In this document: positions 1 through 7,750 of the stretch, piece after piece | Position numbering within the stretch: the first letter of the stretch is position 1 | Layout of the letters: every line of letters starts with the position of its first letter | NCBI RefSeq assembly: GCF_022698145.1 | Contig: NZ_JALDAX010000001.1 | Coordinates: 1,116,001 to 1,180,000 of the forward strand | Direction of reading: 5' to 3' | DNA: 64,000 nt | From: Streptomyces spinosisporus | GTDB taxonomy: Bacteria; Actinomycetota; Actinomycetes; Streptomycetales; Streptomycetaceae | Notes under the pieces: generated by a model | Told to the model about the DNA's origin: nothing | Database searches by the model: none | The model's input: the letters and a program-made list of their open reading frames with translations, nothing else | Made by a program: the position numbers and the translations under genes

Positions 1-1748
1 TGGTGCACCGGGAGATCTCGATCCTGGACGAGCTGGAGAACGAGATGGAGGACCCCGATCTGCTCAAGGGCCTCTTCCACGTCGACCATCTCGCCACCCG
101 CATCCGCCGGCACGCCGAGAACCTCGCCGTGCTCGGCGGCGCCGTCTCGCGCCGGCAGTGGAGCCATCCCGTCTCCATGACCGAGGTGCTGCGCTCCGCC
201 ATCGCCGAGGTCGAGCAGTACTCCCGGGTCAAGCTCGTGCCGCCCGTCGACGGCACCCTGCGCGGCCACGCCGTCGCCGACGTCATCCACCTGCTGGCCG
301 AACTCGTCGAGAACGCCACGGTGTTCTCCGCCCCGCACACCCAGGTCCTGCTGCGCGCCAACCTCGTCACCTCCGGCCTCGCCGTCGAGGTGGAGGACCG
401 CGGCCTCGGCATGCCGGTCGGTGAGCAGAAGAAGATGAACGCCCTGCTCGCCGACCCCGACCAGGTCAATGTCGCCAGCCTGCTCGCGGACGGCCGTATC
501 GGCCTGTTCGTCGTCTCGCAGCTCGCCCGCCGCCACGGCATCAACGTCCGGCTGCAGACCAACATCTACGGCGGGGTGCAGGCTGTCCTCATCGTACCGC
601 AGGGCCTGCTGGGCTCGGCACCGGGGGTTCCCGGGAGCGCCGGGCAGGTGCAGGGGGCCGTGGGGTCCACGGGTACGGCAGGGGCGAGCGGGGTGGCCGG
701 TACGGCAGGGGCAGCGGGTGCGGCAGGAGTGGCGGGTCTCGGCGCGCTGCCGCGGTCCGCGCAGCCGTCGGCGCCGCTCGTACCGCCCGCCCCCGGGCCC
801 GAGACGGGCGCGCGGCGCATCGTGCCCGAGCCGCGCGCGCCGCGCGGGATCCAGCCGCAGGAGGGTGCGCGGCATGCGTCCGGGGTGCCGAACTCCGGGG
901 CGCCGGGCGGTAGTTCGGCGGGCGGTGGTCCCGCGGGTGGCGGTTCGTTGGGCAGCGGCCCAGGGGGCAGCGGTCCGGCGGGCGGCGGTCCCGCCGGTGG
1001 CAGTGCGCTGAACGGTGGCCCGCTGGACGGCGGGCCTCCCGCCCCGCTGCCCGTACGCGGCTCGCACGAGGGGCGGTCCAACCCGGCCGAGGCGCTGCCC
1101 GGCATCCGGCCCGACGAGCGCGCCCGCGTCGCGGAGAACACGGCCGCCGCGCCCGCCCCCCGCACCGGAACGATCCGCGGCACCATGGGCAAGCCCCAAC
1201 TGCCGCGCCGCCGCGCCCAGGAACACATCGCGCCCCAGCTGCGGGACGGCCCGGCGCCGCGTCAGGACTCCGAGCACCTGGCCGGCCACGACCCGGGACT
1301 GATGGCCGCCTTCCAGCGCGGCATCGGCCTGGCCGAGGCCCAGCAGAACGTGGACTCCGAGCACACGGGGGCGGCCCACACCCAGCCGGACCACATCACG
1401 GGGTCCGCACACAGGGAGCCGGCGGCGGAGTCCGGCGAGCGGGCGACCCGCATCCCACTGCACCCGCTGCTCGACCCGGCCCGTACCGAGACCACTCCCA
1501 CCTTCCCGGCCTCACCGCTGGACGCCCGCCACACGGACGTAGGCCCCACGACCAAGCCGCACCCCATGGACGTGAGCCCCATGGACGTGAGCCCCATGGA
1601 CGTGAGCCCCATGGACGTGAGCCCCATGGATGTGGGCCACATGGACGTGACCCCCATGGACCCGGCGCACATAGCCGAGGCGCGCCCCGCGTCCGCGCGC
1701 GGCATCGACCACCCCACCCGGCACGACGGGAGCGCGCCGGCCGGATGA
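1..1748 (+). CDS. cvnA: conservon sensor-like histidine kinase CvnA, 5'-truncated by window edge
   Basis: First gene of a conservon, the actinobacterial module of a membrane kinase-like protein with a roadblock protein, a DUF742 protein and a small GTPase. The gene is cut by the window start, so the N-terminal sensor and membrane part is not seen. The visible part has a dimerisation helix region, then a GHKL ATPase fold: N-box LAELVENA at visible residues 98-105 and G1 box DRGLGM at 132-137. After about residue 205 it becomes a long Gly/Ala/Pro-rich tail with no fold recognised, ending in tandem PMDVS repeats. Its TGA is overlapped by an ATG of the next frame, and the order kinase-roadblock-DUF742-GTPase fixes the identification. 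Family members are thought to pass signals to the GTPase; the stimulus is unknown. Confidence 0.9.
   Translation, partial: VHREISILDELENEMEDPDLLKGLFHVDHLATRIRRHAENLAVLGGAVSRRQWSHPVSMTEVLRSAIAEVEQYSRVKLVPPVDGTLRGHAVADVIHLLAELVENATVFSAPHTQVLLRANLVTSGLAVEVEDRGLGMPVGEQKKMNALLADPDQVNVASLLADGRIGLFVVSQLARRHGINVRLQTNIYGGVQAVLIVPQGLLGSAPGVPGSAGQVQGAVGSTGTAGASGVAGTAGAAGAAGVAGLGALPRSAQPSAPLVPPAPGPETGARRIVPEPRAPRGIQPQEGARHASGVPNSGAPGGSSAGGGPAGGGSLGSGPGGSGPAGGGPAGGSALNGGPLDGGPPAPLPVRGSHEGRSNPAEALPGIRPDERARVAENTAAAPAPRTGTIRGTMGKPQLPRRRAQEHIAPQLRDGPAPRQDSEHLAGHDPGLMAAFQRGIGLAEAQQNVDSEHTGAAHTQPDHITGSAHREPAAESGERATRIPLHPLLDPARTETTPTFPASPLDARHTDVGPTTKPHPMDVSPMDVSPMDVSPMDVSPMDVGHMDVTPMDPAHIAEARPASARGIDHPTRHDGSAPAG
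1566..1655 (+). repeat. 15-bp tandem repeat in cvnA tail (6 units)
   Basis: Four exact units of ATGGACGTGAGCCCC (1566-1625) are followed by two diverged units (1626-1655). The period is in frame, so it encodes MDVSP repeats in the C-terminal tail. Copy number should be prone to slippage without disturbing the reading frame. Confidence 0.95.
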
Positions 1749-1822
1749 CCACCTTGCGTCCCACCCCCGCCTCCACCTCCACCGCTCCCGCAGACCTGCG
1801 TACCCCAAGGAGTCGATCCACC

Positions 1823-2257
1823 ATGGCGAGCGAAGCGCCGACCGGCCATGTATCCGATCTCGACTGGCTGATGAGCGGCCTCGTCCAGCGCGTACCGCAC
1901 ACCACCAGTGCGGTCCTCCTCTCCTGCGACGGGCTCGTGAAGTCGGTCCACGGCCTCGATGCCGACAGCGCCGACCACATGGCCGCGCTGGCCTCCGGCC
2001 TGTACTCCCTCGGCCGCAGCGCCGGGGTCCGGTTCGGCGACGGCGGCGACGTCCGCCAGGTCGTCGTCGAACTCGACTCGACCCTGCTGTTCGTGACCAC
2101 CGCGGGTTCCGGCACCTGTCTCGCGGTGCTCGCGGGCCGCGAGGCCGACGCGGCCGTGCTCGGCTACGAGATGGCGATGCTCGTCAAGAGCGTCCGCCCC
2201 TATCTGGTCACCGCGCCCCGGCAGCACGCCGTCGAACCCCCGGCGATGAGGCCTTGA
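1823..2257 (+). CDS. cvnB: conservon roadblock/LC7 protein CvnB
   Basis: Protein of 144 residues, almost entirely one roadblock/LC7 domain (about residues 8-105), the MglB-like fold that partners small GTPases. Motifs include an early SDLDWLMSGLVQRVP helix and the strand AVLLSCDG. I place the start at ATG 1823 because AAGGAG lies at 1807-1812, 10 nt upstream. An upstream in-frame ATG at 1745 overlaps the cvnA stop and would add 26 Pro/Thr/Ser-rich residues unlike the family. It is followed directly by cvnC. In conservons this protein is expected to bridge the kinase-like protein and CvnD. Confidence 0.92.
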   Translation: MASEAPTGHVSDLDWLMSGLVQRVPHTTSAVLLSCDGLVKSVHGLDADSADHMAALASGLYSLGRSAGVRFGDGGDVRQVVVELDSTLLFVTTAGSGTCLAVLAGREADAAVLGYEMAMLVKSVRPYLVTAPRQHAVEPPAMRP

Positions 2258-2631
2258 GCGTGGCGACGGTCGGCGACGGGCCCTGGCTCGACGACGCGGC
2301 CGGTCGGCTGGTGCGCCCCTTCACGGTCAGCAACGGCCGCACCAGGCCCACCATCGCCCTCGACCTCCTGTCGCATGTGATGGCCACCGGGGCCACCCCC
2401 CTCGGCTATCTCGGCCCGGAGCACGCACAGGCGCTCGACCTGTGCCGCGCGCCCGTCTCGATCGCCGAGGTAGCCGCCCATCTGAAGCTGCCGGCGGTGG
2501 TCACCAAGGTGCTGCTGTCGGACCTCGTCGACTGCGGGGCGCTCACCACCAAACCCCCCGAGTTCCACCACAACCCGACTGACCGGGCCCTTCTGGAGGC
2601 AGTGCTCGATGGACTACGACGACAGCTCTGA
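2254..2631 (+). CDS. cvnC: conservon DUF742 protein CvnC
   Basis: Third conservon gene, 125 residues, matching DUF742: an N-terminal segment with RLVRPFTVSNGRT, then a winged-helix-like part (SIAEVAAHLKLP... VLLSDLVDCGAL) typical of the family. The start is TTG 2254, overlapping the cvnB TGA, or more probably GTG 2260 immediately after it. Either gives translational coupling. Its 3' end overlaps the start of cvnD by 23 nt. The function in the complex is not biochemically clear; the DNA-binding-like fold is a feature of the family rather than evidence of DNA binding here. Confidence 0.9.
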   Translation: MSVATVGDGPWLDDAAGRLVRPFTVSNGRTRPTIALDLLSHVMATGATPLGYLGPEHAQALDLCRAPVSIAEVAAHLKLPAVVTKVLLSDLVDCGALTTKPPEFHHNPTDRALLEAVLDGLRRQL

Positions 2632-3208
2632 CCCCTTCCCCACCGCACTGAAGATCCTGGTCGCGGGAGGGTTCGGAGTAGGCAAGACGACCTTCGTGGG
2701 TGCGGTCAGCGAGATCGCGCCGCTCAGTACGGAGGAGTTGCTCACCACGGTCAGCGCCGCGACCGACAGTCTCGACGGGATCGAGAACAAGGTCGAGACG
2801 ACGGTCGCCATGGACTTCGGCCGGATCACCCTCGATGCGGAACATGTGCTGTATCTGTTCGGCACGCCCGGGCAGGAGCGGTTCTGGTTCATGTGGGACG
2901 AGCTCTCGGAGGGTGCCCTCGGCGCGGTCATCCTCGCCGACACGCGCCGCCTGGAGGAGTGCTTCGCGGCCGTCGACTTCTTCGAACAGCGCGGCCTCGG
3001 CTTCATCGTCGCGATCAACGAGTTCGACGGCTCGTACCGCTACGACCCCGAGGAGGTCCGGGCCGCCATAGACCTGCCGCCGGAGATCCCGGTGGTGCGC
3101 TGCGACGCCCGGATCTCCAGCTCCGGCGTCCAGACCCTGCTCACCCTCGTCCGGCACCTCATCGAGTACGCCCCAGCGCATGCGCCGAGCCACGGCGCCC
3201 ACATGTGA
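2609..3208 (+). CDS. cvnD: conservon small GTP-binding protein CvnD
   Basis: Fourth conservon gene, 199 residues, an ATP/GTP-binding protein of the MglA-like small GTPase group. Visible motifs: P-loop GGFGVGKTT (residues 20-28), a G3-like GTPGQERF near 85-92, and NEFD near 137-140 in place of the NKxD guanine-specificity motif. ATG 2609 lies within the end of cvnC, so expression is probably coupled to it. In conservons CvnD cycles nucleotide under control of CvnA and CvnB. No membrane segment or signal peptide is visible, so it should be cytoplasmic. Confidence 0.92.
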   Translation: MDYDDSSDPFPTALKILVAGGFGVGKTTFVGAVSEIAPLSTEELLTTVSAATDSLDGIENKVETTVAMDFGRITLDAEHVLYLFGTPGQERFWFMWDELSEGALGAVILADTRRLEECFAAVDFFEQRGLGFIVAINEFDGSYRYDPEEVRAAIDLPPEIPVVRCDARISSSGVQTLLTLVRHLIEYAPAHAPSHGAHM

Positions 3209-3236
3209 TCCCCGCACACCGCCACGGAGCCCGTAT

Positions 3237-3272
3237 ATGCCTTGCGTCCACAGTGACGGAGCCCGCCCATGA
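3237..3272 (+). CDS. possible 11-codon leader ORF coupled to GAF gene
   Basis: ATG 3237 opens MPCVHSDGARP and its TGA (3270-3272) overlaps the GAF-gene ATG (3269) as ATGA. An ACGGAGCCCG ribosome-site-like string precedes this ATG and is repeated before the GAF ATG, so the ORF may have come from a short duplication of the initiation region. Translation is unproven. Confidence 0.25.
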   Translation: MPCVHSDGARP

Positions 3273-3850
3273 GGTACGACCCGTCGCGTCCGGCCGGTCG
3301 GCTGCTGCTCACCCCCGAGGACAAGGAGGCCCCCGCCCGCGCCCGGCGGCTGAGCAGACTGGGCCTGGGCGAACACGCCGACCCGGCCCTGGACGCGTAC
3401 GCGGACCACCTCGCCGAGCTCACCCGCGCGCCCTACGCCATGGTCAACTTCATCGACGAGCACCGCCAGTTCTTCGCGGGCCTGCACCTGTCGGACGTAC
3501 GGCCCCCGGTCGTGAAGCCGGACGGGACCACGCCCGTGCTCGGCCGCGAACTCGCCCGCGACCACGGCTTCTGTCCGCACGTGGTGGTCCGGCGCAAGGC
3601 CCTGGTCCTGGAGGACGTGTGCGACTATCCGCGGTTCGCGGGCAATCCGGTCGTCGACGAGTTCGGCATCCGCTCCTATCTGGGCGCGCCGCTGATCGAC
3701 AGCACGGGCATGGTGCTCGGCACCGTGTGCGCCGTCGACGTGGAGCCGCGGCCCTGGGGCAGGCCCGGTCTGGAGACCATCAAGGCGTCGGCGGCGGAAC
3801 TGGTGGCCCGACTGGAGCGCCGCGAGGCGGACGGGCTTCCGCTGCTGTGA
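3269..3850 (+). CDS. GAF-domain protein linked to conservon
   Basis: Protein of 193 residues with a single GAF domain covering about residues 30-190, recognised from the LAELTRAPYAMVNFID entry strand, the FCPHVV segment and the YLGAPLIDSTGMVLGTVCAVD end strands. GAF domains bind small molecules, cyclic nucleotides or haem; Cys and His residues in FCPHVV are possible ligand contacts but no ligand can be assigned. No output domain is attached. GGAG at 3259-3262 precedes ATG 3269. The gene follows cvnD by 60 nt on the same strand and is probably a fifth operon member, perhaps supplying the input for the GTPase module (inference). Confidence 0.85.
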   Translation: MRYDPSRPAGRLLLTPEDKEAPARARRLSRLGLGEHADPALDAYADHLAELTRAPYAMVNFIDEHRQFFAGLHLSDVRPPVVKPDGTTPVLGRELARDHGFCPHVVVRRKALVLEDVCDYPRFAGNPVVDEFGIRSYLGAPLIDSTGMVLGTVCAVDVEPRPWGRPGLETIKASAAELVARLERREADGLPLL

Positions 3851-3879
3851 GGCTGCCGCCCTGCCGCAGCCGCTAGCCG

Positions 3880-3906
3880 ACCGGTCTATTACCTCCGTAG
3901 ACTGGT
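3880..3906. promoter_or_regulatory. inverted repeat before TetR gene, candidate operator
   Basis: ACCGGTCTA (3880-3888) and TAGACTGGT (3898-3906) form arms matching at 8 of 9 positions around a 9-nt spacer, directly ahead of GTG 3910. The position fits autoregulation by the downstream TetR protein. The ACCGGT core recurs in the palindrome at 14497-14514. Confidence 0.55.
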
Positions 3907-3909
3907 GGC

Positions 3910-4509
3910 GTGGGACGTACCAGTGACGCCAAGGAGAAGATCCTCGCCGCCGCCCGCTCGCTGATCGAGGCGCGTGGCTACTCCGCGCTGGGCGTGGCCG
4001 AGATCTGTACGGCGGCCGGTGTGCCCAAGGGCAGCTTCTACCACTTCTTCGACTCCAAGGAGTCCCTCGCGCTCGCAGTGGTGGACGAGCACTGGGCGGC
4101 CCAGAAGCGCGACTGGACCCGCGTGCTGGAGGGGGACGCGGCTCCCCTGGACCGGCTGCGGCAGCTGTTCGAGCAGACCGAGGCCGCACAGCACACCGCG
4201 CAGCAGGGCTGCGGCACCGTCTCCGGCTGTCTGTTCGGCAACCTCACCCTGGAGCTCAGCAACCAGACCGAGGCCGTACGCGCCCGCCTCCAGGAGATCT
4301 TCGAGGCCCAGATCGACATGGTCGAGTCGGTCGTCGCCGAGGCCCGCGAGCGCGGAGACGCCACCGTCACCGACACCCGCGAGGCGGCACGCGCCGTGGT
4401 GGCCCAGCTGGAGGGGCAGGTCCTCTTCGCCAAGCTGTACAACAACACCGGCCGCCTCAGCCCGCTGTGGCAGAACTGCCGGGCCCTGCTGGGCGCGACG
4501 GCCGCCTGA
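3910..4509 (+). CDS. TetR family transcriptional regulator
   Basis: Protein of 199 residues. The N-terminal TetR DNA-binding domain occupies about residues 8-54 with the characteristic recognition region VPKGSFYHFFDSKESL. The C-terminal ligand domain is helical and contains two cysteines near residues 98-105 (GCGTVSGCLFGN), a feature seen in related reactive-compound sensors. The start is GTG 3910, just after an inverted repeat that may be its own operator. It lies upstream of an AraC regulator on the same strand with 13 nt between them, so the two may be co-transcribed. The target is not certain; autoregulation is the simplest reading. Confidence 0.9.
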   Translation: MGRTSDAKEKILAAARSLIEARGYSALGVAEICTAAGVPKGSFYHFFDSKESLALAVVDEHWAAQKRDWTRVLEGDAAPLDRLRQLFEQTEAAQHTAQQGCGTVSGCLFGNLTLELSNQTEAVRARLQEIFEAQIDMVESVVAEARERGDATVTDTREAARAVVAQLEGQVLFAKLYNNTGRLSPLWQNCRALLGATAA

Positions 4510-4522
4510 GGTCCGCCGCCTC

Positions 4523-5362
4523 ATGTCGAAAGGCCGCCACCTGTCGCTGGACCCGTCTTCGGACCCGTCATCGTTCCCGTCTTCGGACCCGCCATCGGAT
4601 CCGTCTTCGGACCCGTCGGGCGGGATGCCCCAGGGGGCCGGTTGGCTGCCGCACGGCTTCCGCCTCGACCCGCACTCGCACGTCCAGGGTCAATTGGTCT
4701 ACGCCGCCGTCGGCGCCCTGGCCACCACGACCGAGCGCGGCACCTGGGTCGCCCCGGCCAACCGCGTGACATGGACGCCACCGGGGTTCACCCACTCCCA
4801 CCGCTTCTACGGCCGCACCGACGTCCGGCTGCTCACGGTCCCGGTCGGGCTGTGCGGTGAACTCGCCCCGCATCCCAGCGTGTTCGCGGTGAGCCCGCTG
4901 CTGCGCGAGGCGATCCTCGCGCTGACCGACGACCGGCCTTCGGCCCGCCCCGGCGCCCGCGAACGGCTCCTCGCGGTGGCCGTCGACGAGCTGTCCGACG
5001 GTCCCGAGCAGTCCCTGCACCTGCCCGAACCCGACGACGACCGGCTGCGCGCGGTCACCGATCTACTGCACGCCGACCCCGCCCGGCCCGCCACCCTCGC
5101 GGAACTGGGCCGTGCGGCGGGGGCGAGCGAGCGCACCCTGAGCCGCCTCTTCCACAGCGAACTGGGCATGAGTTTCCACCGCTGGCGCACCATCCTGCGC
5201 ATCCACCACGCCCTGGCCCACCTCACCAACGGCCTGTCGGTCACGGACACCGCGGTGGAGTGCGGGTGGTCCAACCCGTCCAGCTTCATCGACGCGTTCA
5301 CGGAGGTCGTGGGGCAGACTCCGGGGCGCTATCAGGGGGAGCTGCGGGGCGGCGCTAGGTAG
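4523..5362 (+). CDS. AraC family transcriptional regulator
   Basis: Protein of 279 residues from ATG 4523. The N-terminal cupin-like sensor (HSHVQGQLVYAAVGALAT..., WTPPGFTHSHRFYG) is followed by a C-terminal double helix-turn-helix: ATLAELGRAAGASERTLSRLF and the second helix region ending in GWSNPSSFIDAF with the hallmark QTPGRYQ. The first 34 residues are a Ser/Pro/Asp tandem repeat. ATG 4625 (MPQGAGWLPHGF) would remove it and may be the true start, since neither candidate has a strong ribosome site. It sits between the TetR gene and the PobA-type hydroxylase; control of either is possible but unproven. Confidence 0.87.
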   Translation: MSKGRHLSLDPSSDPSSFPSSDPPSDPSSDPSGGMPQGAGWLPHGFRLDPHSHVQGQLVYAAVGALATTTERGTWVAPANRVTWTPPGFTHSHRFYGRTDVRLLTVPVGLCGELAPHPSVFAVSPLLREAILALTDDRPSARPGARERLLAVAVDELSDGPEQSLHLPEPDDDRLRAVTDLLHADPARPATLAELGRAAGASERTLSRLFHSELGMSFHRWRTILRIHHALAHLTNGLSVTDTAVECGWSNPSSFIDAFTEVVGQTPGRYQGELRGGAR

Positions 5363-5546
5363 TCGCTCCGCGGGTTGGCGGGTTGGCAGGGTTGGGGTTG
5401 GCGGGTTTCCGGTATCCGCTGTCCATTTGCCGGTGGTCTGCACCCCTGGGCGGGTCCCACAGTGGTGCCAGTACGGCAGTACCGGCACCGGGCGGCTTCG
5501 TTCACGTCGCCGGTGCACCCACCACCATCTGCACGGAGACCCACAC

Positions 5547-6716
5547 ATGAGCGAGACCCGCGAACCCACAACCGTCGTCATCGTCGGGGCCGGCGTCGCC
5601 GGTATGACCCTCGGCAACCTGTTGCTGCGCAACGGTGTCGACTGCGTCGTACTGGAGAAGCACAGCCGTGCATACGTCGAACAGCGCCAGCGGGCCGGGA
5701 CCATCGACACCTTCGGGGTGCGTCTGTTCCGCGACTGGGGCCTCGAAGAGGTGCTTGAAGGCGACCGCATCCCGGACAGCGAGGGCGGCTTCTTCATCGA
5801 CGGCGAGGAGATGCCGATCGACGTGGGCGACGACAACGAGAGCCTGTTCTGCCCGCAGCAGGTCCTGGTCCGCAATCTCACCGACGTGTTCCTGCGCGAC
5901 GGGGGAGACCTGCGCTACGAGGCCGCCGACGTGTCCCTGCACGACATCGACGGCGAGCGCCCCCTCGTGCGCTACCGGGACGTCGCCGGCACGACGAAGA
6001 CCGTGTCCTGCGACTACATCGCCGGGTGCGACGGCTTCCACGGAGTCAGCCGACGCAGCATCCCGGCCGGTGTCCTGACCGAGTACTCCCACGAGTACGG
6101 CTACTCCTGGCTCAGCATTCTCGCGGCGGTGCCGACCAGCCCCTCCGGCATGGCGATCCATGCGCGCGGTCTCGCCGGCATGATCCCCCGAGGCCCGCAG
6201 GCCACCCGCATCTACCTCCAGTGCCCGGTCGACGACACCCCCGAGCAGTGGCCGCAGGAACGTGTGTGGAGCGAGTTGGAAGCGCGCTTCGGCACGTCCG
6301 TGTCCACCGGCGAGATCGTCGACAAGCGGATCGTGCCGTTGCGCAGCGTGGTGTTCGACCCGATGAGCCACGGGCGGCTGTATCTCCTCGGGGACGCGGC
6401 GCACATCGTTCCGCCGATGAGCGCGAAGGGAATCCATCTCGCCCTGCACGACACCGAGGTGTTCGCCCGCGCCGTCATCGCCCGGATCAAGAAGGGCGAT
6501 CCGACCCTGCTCGCCACCTACTCGGAGACCTGCCTGCCGCACATCTGGAACTACCAGGCCTTCGCCTCATGGATCACCGACCTCATGCACAACGCCGGTG
6601 ACACCTCCTACGAAGGAGAGTTCCGCAAGCAGACCGCCCGAGCAGAACTACAGCGCCAGTTCACCTCGGACACAGCGAGCAGGCTCTTCGCGGAACTGAC
6701 CGCCGGAACCAACTAG
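5547..6716 (+). CDS. PobA-type FAD-dependent aromatic hydroxylase
   Basis: Protein of 390 residues of the 4-hydroxybenzoate 3-monooxygenase family, which uses FAD, NAD(P)H and O2 to ortho-hydroxylate a phenolic acid. FAD binding is shown by GAGVAG at residues 14-19, DGFHG near 160 and GDAAHIVPPMSAKG near 282; length and the late GDAAHIVPP motif match PobA. By hand alignment the position of the catalytic Tyr201 of Pseudomonas PobA is Met and Ser212 is Ile, while Arg214 seems kept. The substrate may therefore not be 4-hydroxybenzoate. CGGAGA precedes ATG 5547. The stop shares a CTAG with the stop of the convergent gene. The AraC gene upstream may control it. Confidence 0.82.
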   Translation: MSETREPTTVVIVGAGVAGMTLGNLLLRNGVDCVVLEKHSRAYVEQRQRAGTIDTFGVRLFRDWGLEEVLEGDRIPDSEGGFFIDGEEMPIDVGDDNESLFCPQQVLVRNLTDVFLRDGGDLRYEAADVSLHDIDGERPLVRYRDVAGTTKTVSCDYIAGCDGFHGVSRRSIPAGVLTEYSHEYGYSWLSILAAVPTSPSGMAIHARGLAGMIPRGPQATRIYLQCPVDDTPEQWPQERVWSELEARFGTSVSTGEIVDKRIVPLRSVVFDPMSHGRLYLLGDAAHIVPPMSAKGIHLALHDTEVFARAVIARIKKGDPTLLATYSETCLPHIWNYQAFASWITDLMHNAGDTSYEGEFRKQTARAELQRQFTSDTASRLFAELTAGTN

Positions 6717-7099
6717 TCGACGTCCGGGTCGACTTCGGGGTGCGTGAACCGCACGGGCTTGCCCAGCGACCGCGCGTAGGTGATTTCGGCTCGGGTGCTG
6801 TCCCCGATGTAGCCGCCGACCACGAGCACCTCATCAGCGAGCCGGATCTTCGCCCGGTGCAGATCGTCGAGCCGGACCTTCAGCGCCTCTGCCTCGACAG
6901 GATCGGACCAGAGTTCGTGCGGCGACTTCATGTCACACGCCGGTTTGACGACGATCCTGCCCGCTTCGGTCTCCCGCAGATCGGCCTCGTTCATCTCGGT
7001 CATGAAGCGGGTGGAGCCGCAGATCACGACGATGGGCGGGAGGGCCAACAGCTGCTTCGCGGATCGCATGTCGACCCGCTGATCCCCTGGATCAGACAT
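6713..7099 (-). CDS. nucleoside deoxyribosyltransferase-like small protein
   Basis: Protein of 128 residues with a Rossmann-like opening PPIVVICGSTRF and a later strand ADEVLVVGGYIGDSTRAEITYARSLGKPV. The acidic-glycine pattern and the GDSTRAEI segment resemble DUF4406 and nucleoside 2-deoxyribosyltransferase-like folds, which sense or cleave nucleoside-like ligands. The complete catalytic set of the enzyme cannot be confirmed by eye, so activity is not assigned. The start codon overlaps the stop of the upstream GPP34 gene by one base, a strong sign of translational coupling. It ends in a 4-nt overlap with the convergent hydroxylase gene. Confidence 0.78.
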   Translation of the reverse strand: MSDPGDQRVDMRSAKQLLALPPIVVICGSTRFMTEMNEADLRETEAGRIVVKPACDMKSPHELWSDPVEAEALKVRLDDLHRAKIRLADEVLVVGGYIGDSTRAEITYARSLGKPVRFTHPEVDPDVD

Positions 7100-7698
7100 C
7101 AGTAGCCCCGCCACACATTGTCGAACGCCGCGTCCTCGATCTGTTTGCGTTGCCGGACCGCCTCCAGTTCCATCACCGCGTCGCCCGCGGCGGCCAGTAC
7201 GGTCGTGATGGTGTCGTCGTCGAAGTCCTGTTCGGTGGGGGCGTCGCGGAGGCCGGCGGTGGTGGCGAGGGCGGCGAGGACGGGTTCGTTCTCCGTCCAG
7301 CGTTCCTGGGCGCGGCGCCGGGGCGCCGAGTCGACCGGCTCGGTGCGCCAGGTCTTCAGCGGGAGTCGGCGGCCCCGCGGCCGGGTGGTCAGGCCCACGC
7401 GCTCCAGGTCGTCCACGTAGGCCGAGGCCAGCCCGCGGCCCCGGCGCCACAGCCAGTCCTCGACCGACTCGTACGGCTGCTGTCGTAGAAGTGCCGCGGC
7501 GGCCTCGTCGAGGAGGCGGTCGCCGGTGGGGGGCTGGGCGTTGGGCAGGATGCGGTCGCCGTCCAGGACGAGCGCCTTGGCCTCGATGAGGTCGAAGATC
7601 TCGGCCGCGGCGAGCGTGAGCGAGAGGTCGCCCTGTTCCACCGGGCGGTCGGGTGCCGCGTCCAGGGCGACGATCGCGAGGTCCCGTGCGGTGTTCAT
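7099..7698 (-). CDS. GPP34 (GOLPH3/Vps74-like) family protein
   Basis: Protein of 199 residues of the GPP34 family, related to eukaryotic Golgi phosphoprotein 3, which binds phosphoinositide and glycosyltransferase tails. Actinobacteria carry many copies of uncertain role. Recognisable pieces: an N-terminal LSLTLAAAEIFDLIEAKALVLDGDRI helix-strand unit, paired LLDEAAAALL and VEDWLWRRGRGL helices, and a long helical C-terminus. ATG 7698 is chosen because GGAG lies about 6 nt upstream; an in-frame GTG at 7710 would add four residues. It is the first gene of a coupled pair with the deoxyribosyltransferase-like gene. Membrane association is possible but no transmembrane helix is seen. Confidence 0.82.
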   Translation of the reverse strand: MNTARDLAIVALDAAPDRPVEQGDLSLTLAAAEIFDLIEAKALVLDGDRILPNAQPPTGDRLLDEAAAALLRQQPYESVEDWLWRRGRGLASAYVDDLERVGLTTRPRGRRLPLKTWRTEPVDSAPRRRAQERWTENEPVLAALATTAGLRDAPTEQDFDDDTITTVLAAAGDAVMELEAVRQRKQIEDAAFDNVWRGY

Positions 7699-7750
7699 GT
7701 GCGGCTCCACGTCAGTTGGCCGGGTGCGGGGCGAGCGTTGGAGCCAGGTC

